A program made the position numbers and the translations under genes. Below, in pieces: positions 16,783-24,735 of a stretch of 50,519 nucleotides of DNA (positions are counted from its first letter, which is position 1; the number at the start of each line of letters is the position of its first letter). Under the pieces are notes generated by a model. That model made no database searches and was not told where the DNA came from. It was given only the letters and a program-made list of their open reading frames with translations. The stretch comes from an uncultured Pseudomonadota bacterium (GTDB lineage Bacteria; Pseudomonadota; Gammaproteobacteria; Burkholderiales; SG8-39). The stretch covers positions 1 to 50,519 of the forward strand of contig CAIVVS010000216.1 of the NCBI GenBank assembly GCA_903909415.1, given 5' to 3'.

Positions 16783-17313
16783 ATGCCGGAAAACCTGTCC
16801 CAGCGCTTCCCGGACCTCGCGCGCGAACTCGGGCCGAAGAACGTGGCGATGCTGATGCGCGCCACCACCGAACTCGAGGTGCCGGCCGGCCGCGCCATCA
16901 TCCGCGACCGCATGCCGGTGGACTCCCTCTACATGCTGATGCAGGGCGAGGTCGAGATTTCCGTCGAGGAGAACCGCCGCGCCATCTCGCTGGGCGTGGT
17001 CGGGCCGGGCCAGTGGCTGGGCGAGGTGTCGGTGCTCTCCGGCGAGATGCTCGCCAGCTCCACGGTGACCGCGGTGACCAACGTGACGCTGCTGCGCATC
17101 AAGCACCAGGCCTTCGAGGAGCTGGTGATGGGCAGCGACGAAGTCGCGGCGCCCCTGCTCAGGCAGCTGACCGCGATGCTGACCGAGCGCCTGCGCGCCA
17201 CCGCGCAGGTCGCCGCCCAGCCGATCAACATCCGCAAGGTCGAGGCCCGGGAAGTGCAGATCGAGGAAGGCAAGAGCAAGGGCTGGCTGCAATCGTTCTT
17301 CGGCCGCTCATAG
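16783..17313 (+). CDS. Single-domain cyclic-nucleotide-fold protein
   Basis: 176 residues, no signal peptide. One cNMP-binding-like beta-roll spans about residues 25-115 (ELEVPAGRAIIRDRMPVDSL, YMLMQGEVEIS, GPGQWLGEVSVLSGE). In the phosphate-binding cassette the position normally filled by the conserved Arg of PRAAT is replaced (GEMLASSTVTAV), so classical cAMP binding is doubtful. After a C-terminal helix the protein ends in a Lys-rich segment and GWLQSFFGRS. No helix-turn-helix, channel or kinase domain follows. It is paired with a second protein of the same fold 11 bases downstream. Confidence 0.8.
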   Translation: MPENLSQRFPDLARELGPKNVAMLMRATTELEVPAGRAIIRDRMPVDSLYMLMQGEVEISVEENRRAISLGVVGPGQWLGEVSVLSGEMLASSTVTAVTNVTLLRIKHQAFEELVMGSDEVAAPLLRQLTAMLTERLRATAQVAAQPINIRKVEAREVQIEEGKSKGWLQSFFGRS

Positions 17314-17324
17314 GCAAGGCACCC

Positions 17325-17822
17325 ATGGACCTGAAACTGCTGCTGCAGAACTCCCCCGCGTTCGGCCTGTTGCCGGCGCCCCAGATCGAGGCGCTGGCCC
17401 AGTCGCTGAAGACGGGCATCTTCCCGCAGGGCCACATCTTCTGCGCCCAGGGCCAGCCGGGCGATGCGATGTACATCCTGACCGACGGCCGGGTGCGCAT
17501 CACCGAGGTGGACGAACTCGCCCACCTGCCGCGCGACAGCAAGGACCTGCACTCGGGCGAGGCGTTCGCGCTGCTGGCGATGGTGGAGGACCTGCCCTCG
17601 CCCTCGACCTGCACCGCGTTGACCATGGTGGAGGCCGCCGTGCTCACGCGCGAGTCCTTCGAGGCGCTGCGCGCCACGGCGCCTTCGGTCGCGCGCCAGA
17701 TCCAGTACATGATCGCGGTGCAGCTAGCGCGCGACCTGCAGAACCGCAACAAGTCGCTGCGGGCCCTGCTGGAGCGCGAAGTCACGATCGCGGTCACCCA
17801 GGCGCGCCGCAAGCCGGCCTGA
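17325..17822 (+). CDS. Second single-domain cyclic-nucleotide-fold protein
   Basis: 165 residues with one cNMP-binding-like domain (about 20-130): FGLLPAPQIEALAQSLKTG, GHIFCAQGQPGDAMYILTDG, and GEAFALLAMVEDLPSPSTCT. The cassette again lacks the Arg of the canonical motif (PSPSTCT in place of PRAAT-like). There is no DNA-binding or output domain; the C-terminus is a basic helix (LLEREVTIAVTQARRKPA). It lies 11 bases after a gene of the same fold, so the two were probably made together and may form a heterodimer. Their role is not evident from the sequence. Confidence 0.8.
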   Translation: MDLKLLLQNSPAFGLLPAPQIEALAQSLKTGIFPQGHIFCAQGQPGDAMYILTDGRVRITEVDELAHLPRDSKDLHSGEAFALLAMVEDLPSPSTCTALTMVEAAVLTRESFEALRATAPSVARQIQYMIAVQLARDLQNRNKSLRALLEREVTIAVTQARRKPA

Positions 17823-17832
17823 GCGCGGCAGG

Positions 17833-17850
17833 GCAGCCTTCCCGGGCTGC
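17833..17850. terminator. Short hairpin after the cNMP-fold pair
   Basis: GCAGCC / GGCTGC, 6-bp stem with a 6-base loop, 11 bases after the stop. It has no T-run, so it is at best a weak terminator for the convergent gene pair. Confidence 0.3.
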
Positions 17851-17892
17851 ATCGGGCGCGCTTTCGCCGCCCTCACGGGACGGCGAACCACG

Positions 17893-17934
17893 CTGGATTC
17901 CGGCTCGCCCACTGCGGGGCGTCCGGAATGACGG
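17893..17934. repeat. Extragenic palindrome (CTGGATTCCGG...CCGGAATGACGG)
   Basis: Imperfect dyad with arms ATTCCGG (17897-17903) and CCGGAAT (17923-17929). The flanks CTGG and GACGG match the palindrome pair at 27352-27429, so both belong to the same short intergenic repeat type. It lies just beyond the fdsA stop, between convergent genes, where it may act as a terminator. Confidence 0.5.
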
Positions 17935-17938
17935 GATG

Positions 17939-20815
17939 CTACGAAGCCAGCGGCGCTTTTTCCGCGTCGGTCACCGCATCCATCGCCTGCCCGCCGCCGT
18001 AGCTGGAGCGGACCGGCACCGGCCCGCCCTTCTCGACCTTCACCGCGCAGTACTTGAACTCGGGGATCTTGCCGAACGGGTCCAGGGCCGGGTTGGTCAG
18101 CCGGTTCACCGCCGCCTCGTAGTAGCAGAACGGGATGAACAGCGCCCCGGTGGGCGTGCCTTCGTCGGCGCGGGCGTAGAGCGAAATGCCGCCCCGGCGC
18201 GACGCGACGGTGACGATGTCCCCGGGCACCACGCCCAGTTGCGCCAGATCCGCGGGATGGAAGGACGCGACCGGTTCGGGCTCGATGTAGTCCAGCACCG
18301 CCGAGCGGCGCGTCATCGACCCGGTGTGCCAGTGCTCCAGCTGCCGCCCGGTGATCAGCACCATCGGGTAGTCGTCGTCGGGCCGCTCGTTGGCGGGGAT
18401 CAGGTCGGCGGGCACGAACTTCGCGCGCCCGGTGGCCGTGGGGAAGTGCGTGGTGAACACCACCGGCTGGCCGGGGTCGCCCTCCTCCTGGCACGGGTAG
18501 GTCACCGAGGAGTCGCGCTCCAGCCGCTCCCAGGTGATGCCCGCGATGGAGTCCATGCAGCCGCGCATCTCGAGGAACACGTCGCGCGGGTGGGTGTAGC
18601 GCCAGTCCTGGCCCATGCGGCAGGCGATCTCCTGGATCAGCATCAGGTCGTCGCGCGACTCACCGGGCGCAGCGATCGCGCGCCGGCCGAGCTGCACCAT
18701 GCGGTCGGTGTTGGTGACCGTGCCTTCCTTCTCGGGCCAGGCGGTCGCCGGCAGCACCACGTCGGCCAGGCACGCGGTCTCGGTGAGGAAGATGTCCTGC
18801 ACCACGAGGTGCTCGAGCGAGGCCAGCGCCTCGCGCGCGTGCCCGGCGTCCGGGTCCGACATCGCCGGGTTCTCGCCCATCACGTACATGCCGCGGATGT
18901 CGCCGTGCTTGGCGGCGTTCATGATCTCCACCACCGTCAGGCCCGGGTCCGGGTCCAGGCGCGTGCCCCAGTACTTCTCGAAGCGCGCCTTCGCCTCGGG
19001 CGTGGCCACGCGCTGGTAGTCCGGGTAGAACATCGGGATCAGGCCGGAGTCGGACGCGCCCTGCACGTTGTTCTGGCCGCGCAGCGGGTGCAGGCCGCAG
19101 CCCGGGCGGCCGATCTGGCCGGTCATCAGCGCCAGCGCGATCAGGCAGCGCGCGTTGTCGGTGCCGTGCACGTGCTGCGAGATGCCCATGCCCCAGAGGA
19201 TCATTGACCCCTTGGACGTAGCGTACATGCGCGCCACCTCGCGCAGGGTCTGCGCCGGGATGCCGCAGATCGGCGCCATCTTCTCCGGGCTGTAGTGGCG
19301 CACGTTGTCGCGCAGCGCCTCCCAGCCCGAGGTGCGGTCGCGGATGAAGGCCTCGTCGACCAGGCCTTCCTCGACGATCACGTGCATCAGCGCGTTCAGC
19401 ATCGCGACGTCGGTGTCGGGGTTGAACTGCAGCACGTGGGTGGCGAAGCGCGCCAGTTCCGTGCGCCGCGGGTCGGCGACGATCAGGCGCGTGCCGTTCT
19501 TCACCGCGTTCTTGATCCAGGTCGCCGCCACCGGGTGGTTCACCGTCGGGTTGGCGCCGATCACGAACACCACGTCGGCGCGCGCCACATCGTTCACCTG
19601 GTTGGACACCGCGCCGGAGTTGATGCCCTCCATCAGCGCCGCCACCGAGGAGGCGTGGCACAGGCGCGTGCAGTGGTCCACGTTGTTCGATCCGAACGCG
19701 GTGCGCACCAGCTTCTGGAACAGGTAGGCCTCCTCGTTGCTGCCCTTGGCCGAGCCGAAGCCGGCCAGCGCCTTCGGGCCGCCGCCCTTGCCGTCGCGGT
19801 CGCGGATCTTCATCAGGCCGCCGGCGGCCAGTTCGAGCGCCTCCTCCCAGCTGGCTTCGCGGAACGCGTCCATCCAGCGCAGCGGGTCGAGCGCGAAATC
19901 CTTGTGCTTGGGCGCGTCGGCCTTGCGGATCAGTGGTTTGGTCAGGCGCTGCGGGCTGTGGATGTAATCGAAGCCGTAGCGGCCCTTGACGCACAGCCGT
20001 CCGTGGTTGGACGGGCCGTCGCGGCCCTTGACCGAGACGATGCGCTCGTCCTTGACCTGGTAGGTGAGCTGGCAGCCGACGCCGCAGTACGGGCAGACCG
20101 AGTCCACCGTGCGGTCGGGCACCAATTGGGCCGCGGTCTTGCCCTCGGCGCCAGCGACGCCGGCGACGAACAGCTTGGAGGTCAGCGCCCCGGTCGGGCA
20201 GGCCTGCACGCACTCGCCGCAGCCCACGCAACTGGACTCGCCCATGGCGTCGTCCATGTCGAACACGATCTTCGAATGCTCGCCGCGCATCGCATAGCCG
20301 ATGACGTCGTTGACCTGCTCCTCGCGACAGGCCCGCAGGCAGCGCGTGCACTGGATGCAGGCGTCCAGGTTGACCGCGATCGCCGCGTGCGACAGGTCCG
20401 CGCGCGGCTGTTCGCGCGGCGCAAAGCGCGGCAGGCCGACGTCGAGCTTCCTCGCCCACTGGTCCAGCTCGGAACCGAGCGTGTGCGCTTCCTGCGCGAC
20501 GTCCGACAGCAGCAGTTCCAGCACCAGCTTCTGCGAGCGCAGCGCGCGCGGGCTGTCGGTGATGACTTCCATGCCGTCCTTGGGGTAGCGGCAGCACGAG
20601 GGCGCGAGCACGCGCTCGCCCTTGACCTCGACCACGCAGGCGCGGCAGTTGCCGTCGGGGCGCAGGCCGGGCTTGTGGCACAGGTGCGGCACGTCGACGC
20701 CGTGGCGCTGCGCGCATTCCAGCAGGCTCTCGTCGGGACGGCCGGTGACGGTTTCCCCGTTGAGCTTGAACTCGACCGGAAGTGCGGCGATTTCCTCGCG
20801 TGTGGTGGCGGTCAT
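17939..20815 (-). CDS. fdsA: NAD-dependent formate dehydrogenase, molybdenum subunit
   Basis: 958 residues. Oxidises formate to CO2 and passes electrons through Fe-S clusters to the NADH-forming subunit encoded just upstream. Domains in order: a 2Fe-2S ferredoxin-like domain (residues 10-85, HLCHKPGLRPDGNCRACVVEV); two 4Fe-4S motifs (CIQCTRCLRACR and CVGCGECVQACP, about 145-220); then the bis-MGD catalytic domain, starting with CPYCGVGCQLTY and its own 4Fe-4S cluster. Cys386-His387 (TRLCHASS) is the Mo-ligand position, Cys rather than selenocysteine. The C-terminal molydopterin dinucleotide-binding domain ends near 940. AGGGG precedes the ATG. The gene lies 14 bases after fdsB. The usual assembly genes fdsC (sulfurtransferase) and fdsD are not next to it. 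Confidence 0.95.
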   Translation of the reverse strand: MTATTREEIAALPVEFKLNGETVTGRPDESLLECAQRHGVDVPHLCHKPGLRPDGNCRACVVEVKGERVLAPSCCRYPKDGMEVITDSPRALRSQKLVLELLLSDVAQEAHTLGSELDQWARKLDVGLPRFAPREQPRADLSHAAIAVNLDACIQCTRCLRACREEQVNDVIGYAMRGEHSKIVFDMDDAMGESSCVGCGECVQACPTGALTSKLFVAGVAGAEGKTAAQLVPDRTVDSVCPYCGVGCQLTYQVKDERIVSVKGRDGPSNHGRLCVKGRYGFDYIHSPQRLTKPLIRKADAPKHKDFALDPLRWMDAFREASWEEALELAAGGLMKIRDRDGKGGGPKALAGFGSAKGSNEEAYLFQKLVRTAFGSNNVDHCTRLCHASSVAALMEGINSGAVSNQVNDVARADVVFVIGANPTVNHPVAATWIKNAVKNGTRLIVADPRRTELARFATHVLQFNPDTDVAMLNALMHVIVEEGLVDEAFIRDRTSGWEALRDNVRHYSPEKMAPICGIPAQTLREVARMYATSKGSMILWGMGISQHVHGTDNARCLIALALMTGQIGRPGCGLHPLRGQNNVQGASDSGLIPMFYPDYQRVATPEAKARFEKYWGTRLDPDPGLTVVEIMNAAKHGDIRGMYVMGENPAMSDPDAGHAREALASLEHLVVQDIFLTETACLADVVLPATAWPEKEGTVTNTDRMVQLGRRAIAAPGESRDDLMLIQEIACRMGQDWRYTHPRDVFLEMRGCMDSIAGITWERLERDSSVTYPCQEEGDPGQPVVFTTHFPTATGRAKFVPADLIPANERPDDDYPMVLITGRQLEHWHTGSMTRRSAVLDYIEPEPVASFHPADLAQLGVVPGDIVTVASRRGGISLYARADEGTPTGALFIPFCYYEAAVNRLTNPALDPFGKIPEFKYCAVKVEKGGPVPVRSSYGGGQAMDAVTDAEKAPLAS

Positions 20816-20829
20816 GGAGGCAACCCCTT

Positions 20830-22572
20830 CTATTTGTCCAGCTCGTGCGCGAAATGCTTGAGCACGCTGCGTATCGGATTCGGCGCGGCCTGGCCCAGGC
20901 CGCAGATCGAGGCCTCGCCCATGACCTCGCACAGGTCCTCCAGCAGGGCGCGGTCCCAGCGGGCGGTGGCCATCAGCTTCGCCGCCTTGGCGGTGCCGAC
21001 GCGGCAGGGCGTGCACTGGCCGCAGGATTCCTCGGCGAAGAACTCGATCAGGTTGCGCGCCGCCTCGCGGGCGCTGTCCTTGTCGGACAGGATCACCACC
21101 GCGGCCGAGCCGATGAAGGTGCCGTGCGGCTGCAGGGTGTCGAAGTCCAGCGGGATGTCGCCCAGCGACGCTGGCAGCAGCCCGCCCGAGGCCCCGCCCG
21201 GCAGGTAGGCGTAGAACGCGTGGCCGTCCAGCATGCCGCCGGCGTATTCATCAATGAGTTCGCGCACCGTGATGCCGGCCGGCGCCACGTGCACCCCGGG
21301 CTTCTTGACCCGTCCCGACACCGAGAACGAGCGCAGGCCCTTGCGCCCGTTGCGCCCGTGCGAGGAGAACCAGTCCGGGCCGCGCTCGACGATCTCGCGC
21401 ACCCAGTACAGGGTCTCCATGTTGTGTTCCAGCGTCGGCCGGCCGAACAGGCCGACCTGCGCCACGTAGGGCGGTCGCAGCCGCGGCATGCCGCGCTTGC
21501 CCTCGATGGATTCGATCATCGCGGACTCCTCGCCGCAGATGTAGGCGCCGGCGCCGCGGCGCAGCTCGATGGCGGGCAGCGGGCACGGCGGGTCGGCGCG
21601 CAGGCGATCGAGCTCGCGCTCCAGCACCGCGCGGCAGCCGGCGTACTCGTCGCGCAGGTAGATCCAGATCGCGCCAGCGCCGGCGCACCAGGCCGCCACG
21701 AGCATGCCCTCGAGGAAGCGGTGCGGGTCGCGCTCCAGGTACCAGCGGTCCTTGAAGGTGCCGGGCTCGCCCTCGTCGATGTTCACCGCCATCACACGCG
21801 GCTCGGGCTCCTGCGACACCAGGCGCCACTTGCGCCCCGCGGGGAAGCCCGCGCCACCCAGGCCCCGCAGGCCCGAGTCCTCCATGATCTTGATGATCTC
21901 GTCGCGCGAACGCCTGCCGGCCAGTCCGTCGGCGACCAGCTTGTAGCCGCCGCCGGCGCGGTACGCGGCGTAGTCGGTGTAGGCGGGCTCGGCGCAGGTC
22001 CGCGCCTTGGCACGCACCGCTTCCGCTACCGCATCCACGGTCGCGTTCAGCACCGGGTTCTGGTGCACCACCGCCACCGGCGCGCTTTCGCAGCGGCCGA
22101 CGCAGGGTGCGTGCTTCACGCGAACCTCGGTGCCCAGGATCGCGGGCAGTCGCGCCAGCAGGTCCGCCGAGCCGGCCAGGTCGCAGGCGATGGAGTTGCA
22201 CACCCGCACGGTCAGGGCCGCAGGGACGGCCTCGCCCTCGCGCACGATGTCGAAGTGGTGGTAGAAGCTCGCCACCTCGTACACCTCGGCGATGGCGATG
22301 CCCATGTCGTCGGCCAGCGCGACCAGGTGGCGGTCCGACAGGTGGCCGCGCGCGTCCTGGATGCGGTGCAGGTACTCGATCAGCAGGTCGCGCCGGCGCG
22401 GCTGGGCCGGGCCGTCGCCATCGAGCAATGCACGCAGTTCGGCCCGCGCCGCCGGATCCACGCGCCGGCCCTTCATCGTGGGCCGCAGCCTGACCGGCTT
22501 GAGCATGATGGGCGTCCGCGCGCCTGCGGATCCGGAAGGGGTGCCAGTGTTCGAGTCCAAGGGCTTGCTCAT
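20830..22572 (-). CDS. fdsB: Formate dehydrogenase NADH-binding subunit, NuoE-NuoF fusion
   Basis: 580 residues. The N-terminal 170 or so residues are a NuoE/FdsG-like thioredoxin-fold 2Fe-2S domain (VCNSIACDLAGS and HAPCVGRCESAPV supply the Cys ligands). From about residue 200 comes the NuoF/FdsB-like part with the FMN/NADH-binding GLRGLGGAGFPAGRKW, the NIDEGEPGTFKDR segment, a SLBB region, and the 4Fe-4S motif ESCGQCTPCRVG. In well-studied Fds enzymes the gamma and beta subunits are separate genes; here one reading frame covers both. AGAGGA lies about 9 bases before the ATG. This subunit reduces NAD+ with electrons from FdsA in the cytoplasm. Confidence 0.94.
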   Translation of the reverse strand: MSKPLDSNTGTPSGSAGARTPIMLKPVRLRPTMKGRRVDPAARAELRALLDGDGPAQPRRRDLLIEYLHRIQDARGHLSDRHLVALADDMGIAIAEVYEVASFYHHFDIVREGEAVPAALTVRVCNSIACDLAGSADLLARLPAILGTEVRVKHAPCVGRCESAPVAVVHQNPVLNATVDAVAEAVRAKARTCAEPAYTDYAAYRAGGGYKLVADGLAGRRSRDEIIKIMEDSGLRGLGGAGFPAGRKWRLVSQEPEPRVMAVNIDEGEPGTFKDRWYLERDPHRFLEGMLVAAWCAGAGAIWIYLRDEYAGCRAVLERELDRLRADPPCPLPAIELRRGAGAYICGEESAMIESIEGKRGMPRLRPPYVAQVGLFGRPTLEHNMETLYWVREIVERGPDWFSSHGRNGRKGLRSFSVSGRVKKPGVHVAPAGITVRELIDEYAGGMLDGHAFYAYLPGGASGGLLPASLGDIPLDFDTLQPHGTFIGSAAVVILSDKDSAREAARNLIEFFAEESCGQCTPCRVGTAKAAKLMATARWDRALLEDLCEVMGEASICGLGQAAPNPIRSVLKHFAHELDK

Positions 22573-22637
22573 GGGTGAATTCCTCTGCGGAACTTTAGCG
22601 CAAAGGCGCCGTCCCTCCGCTGCAGGCGGCGCGGATT

Positions 22638-22653
22638 CTTGACTGTGGTCAAG
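22638..22653. promoter_or_regulatory. Perfect dyad in the fds/Bug divergent spacer
   Basis: CTTGAC-TGTG-GTCAAG, a perfect 6-bp inverted repeat in the spacer between the divergent fdsB and Bug genes. It is 65 bases before fdsB and 80 before the Bug start. It could be an operator for a dimeric regulator of either side. No regulator gene is adjacent. Confidence 0.4.
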
Positions 22654-22732
22654 CACTTGGCCGCGCGCGCCGTCCACCGGGCGCCCGGCCCATGGCGCAG
22701 TGCGCCAGAGCCGCGGTCGCATCGGCGCTAAC

Positions 22733-23749
22733 ATGGCCCGCATGCCCCTGCGCCATCCACGGAGTTCACCCGCAAGCCGCCCCTTCCCGATGGCGCTCGT
22801 GCTCGCCGCCGCCGCGCTGATCGCGCCCGGTGCAGCGATCGCCCAGGCCTGGCCCGCCAAGCCCGTCCGGGTGGTGGTGGGATTCGCCCCCGGCGGCGCT
22901 GCGGATTTCGTCGCGCGCGCCCTGTCCGAACCGATGTCGCGCGCACTGGGCCAGCCGCTGGTGGTGGAGAACCGCCCCGGCGCCGGCTCCAGCATCGCCG
23001 CCGAGTTCGTCGCGCGCGCGTCGCCCGACGGCCATACCCTGCTGATCGCCAGCCCCAGCAGCATCTCGGTGAATCCGGCCCTCAACCCGAAACTGGGCTA
23101 CAACCCGGTCACCGACTTCACGCCCATTGCCAAGCTCACCGCATCGCCCCTGGTGGTCGCGGTGTCACCGTCCGCGGGCATCGGCACCATGCGCGACCTG
23201 GTCGACATGGCGAAGAAGTCGCCCGGCAAGCTGAACTACGCCACCTCGGGCAACGGTTCGGCGCCGCATCTCGCGGCGGTGCTGTTCAACCTGGTGGCCG
23301 AGACCAGCATGGTGCACGTGCCCTTCAAGGGCGGCGCACCGGCGGTGCAGTCGGTGGTCGCCGGCGACACGCAGGTGACCTTCGCGACGCCGCCCTCGGT
23401 GCTGCCTTTGGTACAGGCGGGGCGCCTGCGCGGGCTGGCAGTGACCAACCGGGTCCGCTCGCCGCTGGTGCCCGGGCTGCCCGGCATGGAAGAGGCCGGC
23501 GTGCCGGGTTACGACATCGCGTTCTGGTACGGCCTGTTCGCGCCGGCCGGCACGCCCGCGCAGGTGGTCAACCGCGCCTTCGATGCCGTCGCCGCCACGC
23601 TGAAACAGGACGGCGTGCGCCAGATGCTGGCGCGCGAGGGCACGGAAACATCCGGATCCGAATCGCCCGCGGACTTCGCCGCCTTCCTCGCGAAGGACGC
23701 GCAGTTCTGGGTGCGTCTGGTCAGGGCATCGGGGGCGAAGTTCGACTGA
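22733..23749 (+). CDS. Bug-family periplasmic solute-binding protein 1
   Basis: 338 residues (335 if the second ATG at 22742 is used; neither has a clear ribosome site, and a TAACAT box just upstream would place a transcript start near 22742). A signal peptide ends near AIAQAWPAKP. The mature protein has the family hallmarks: PVRVVVGFAPGGAADFVAR, VVENRPGAGSSIAAE, SPDGHTLLI and VHVPFKGGAPAVQSVVAG. Bug (TctC-type) proteins bind carboxylates or related small molecules for tripartite tricarboxylate transporters. No TctA/TctB membrane genes are in the window, as is common for the many orphan Bugs of Burkholderiales. Overlaps the next gene by TGATG. Confidence 0.9.
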   Translation: MARMPLRHPRSSPASRPFPMALVLAAAALIAPGAAIAQAWPAKPVRVVVGFAPGGAADFVARALSEPMSRALGQPLVVENRPGAGSSIAAEFVARASPDGHTLLIASPSSISVNPALNPKLGYNPVTDFTPIAKLTASPLVVAVSPSAGIGTMRDLVDMAKKSPGKLNYATSGNGSAPHLAAVLFNLVAETSMVHVPFKGGAPAVQSVVAGDTQVTFATPPSVLPLVQAGRLRGLAVTNRVRSPLVPGLPGMEEAGVPGYDIAFWYGLFAPAGTPAQVVNRAFDAVAATLKQDGVRQMLAREGTETSGSESPADFAAFLAKDAQFWVRLVRASGAKFD

Positions 23750-24735
23750 TGGGACGACGGATTCACTACCTGCGGCAAGCCGGCATGGGGCTCGTGCTCG
23801 CCGCCCTGGCGCTCGCCCCTTCCCTGGCGCCGGCGCAGGCCTATCCGCAGCGCGCGGTGAAGATGGTCGTGCCGTTCCCGCCGGGCGGCTTGAACGACGT
23901 GGTGGCGCGCGCCCTCGCCCAGAAGCTGCAGGACGCCTGGGGCCAGGGCGTCGTCGTGGAAAACCGCGCCGGCGGCTCCACGGTGATCGGCAGCGAACTC
24001 GTCGCCAGGGCGGCGCCCGACGGCTACACCCTGCTGGTGACGTCGGCGGCGCACGCGATCAACAAGGGCTTTTTCAGGAAGCTGCCCTACGACACGGTGA
24101 CGAGCTTCACCCCGGTGATGCTGATCGCGACCTCGCCCTTCATCCTGGTGGTGAAGAACGAGCTGCCCGCGAGGACCGTCGCGGAATTCATCGCACTCGC
24201 GAAGGCCAGGCCCGGCGCGCTGACCTACAGTTCCACCGGCACCGGCGGCAGCTCGCACCTGATGGGCGAGATGCTCGCGCACCAGGCCGGCATCAACATC
24301 CTGCACGTGCCCTACAAGGGCATGGCCCCGGCGCTCACCGACCTGATCAGCGGCCAGGTGGACTTCACCTTCGGCAGCTATTCCTCGGTCGGCCCCTACT
24401 TGAAGGGCGGGCGCATGCGTGCCGTCGCGGTGAGCAGCGCCAAACGCATCGGCGTGATGCCCGCGCTGCCGGCCATCGCCGAGGCCGGCTTCCCGGACTA
24501 CGACGCCAATCCCTGGTGGGGGCTGGTCGGCCCCGCAGGCATGCCGCCGGCCATCGTCAACCGCATCCACACGGACGCGGTGCGCAGCCTGCGCGCCCAG
24601 GATGTGGCCGAACGTTTCCGCGACGCCGGCGTGGAAGTGGTGGCCAGCACACCGGCGGAATACGCCGCGCACCTGGACCGCGACGTGGCGCGCTGGGAAC
24701 AGGTGATGCGCTCGGCGGGAATGAAGCCGGAATGA
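23749..24735 (+). CDS. Bug-family periplasmic solute-binding protein 2
   Basis: 328 residues. Signal peptide MGRRIHYLRQAGMGLVLAAL..., cut near PAQAYPQR. Conserved motifs: VKMVVPFPPGGLNDVVAR, VVENRAGGSTVIGSE, APDGYTLLVTS, LHVPYKGMAPALTDLISG. The start codon overlaps the stop of Bug 1 and its stop overlaps the start of the CoA-transferase (ATGA), so all three genes are translationally coupled. This suggests uptake and CoA activation of one organic acid, or several related ones, but the substrate cannot be read from the sequence. Confidence 0.92.
   Translation: MGRRIHYLRQAGMGLVLAALALAPSLAPAQAYPQRAVKMVVPFPPGGLNDVVARALAQKLQDAWGQGVVVENRAGGSTVIGSELVARAAPDGYTLLVTSAAHAINKGFFRKLPYDTVTSFTPVMLIATSPFILVVKNELPARTVAEFIALAKARPGALTYSSTGTGGSSHLMGEMLAHQAGINILHVPYKGMAPALTDLISGQVDFTFGSYSSVGPYLKGGRMRAVAVSSAKRIGVMPALPAIAEAGFPDYDANPWWGLVGPAGMPPAIVNRIHTDAVRSLRAQDVAERFRDAGVEVVASTPAEYAAHLDRDVARWEQVMRSAGMKPE

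Noticed and set aside
19295..21208. 637-codon plus-strand frame over fdsA
   Set aside because: Antisense to fdsA, which has intact metal-cluster motifs; no recognisable motif in the shadow.
22573..23086. Upstream extension of fdsB into the Bug 1 coding region
   Set aside because: The clear AGAGGA ribosome site and the divergent Bug gene make ATG 22572 the start; the added residues look like noise.
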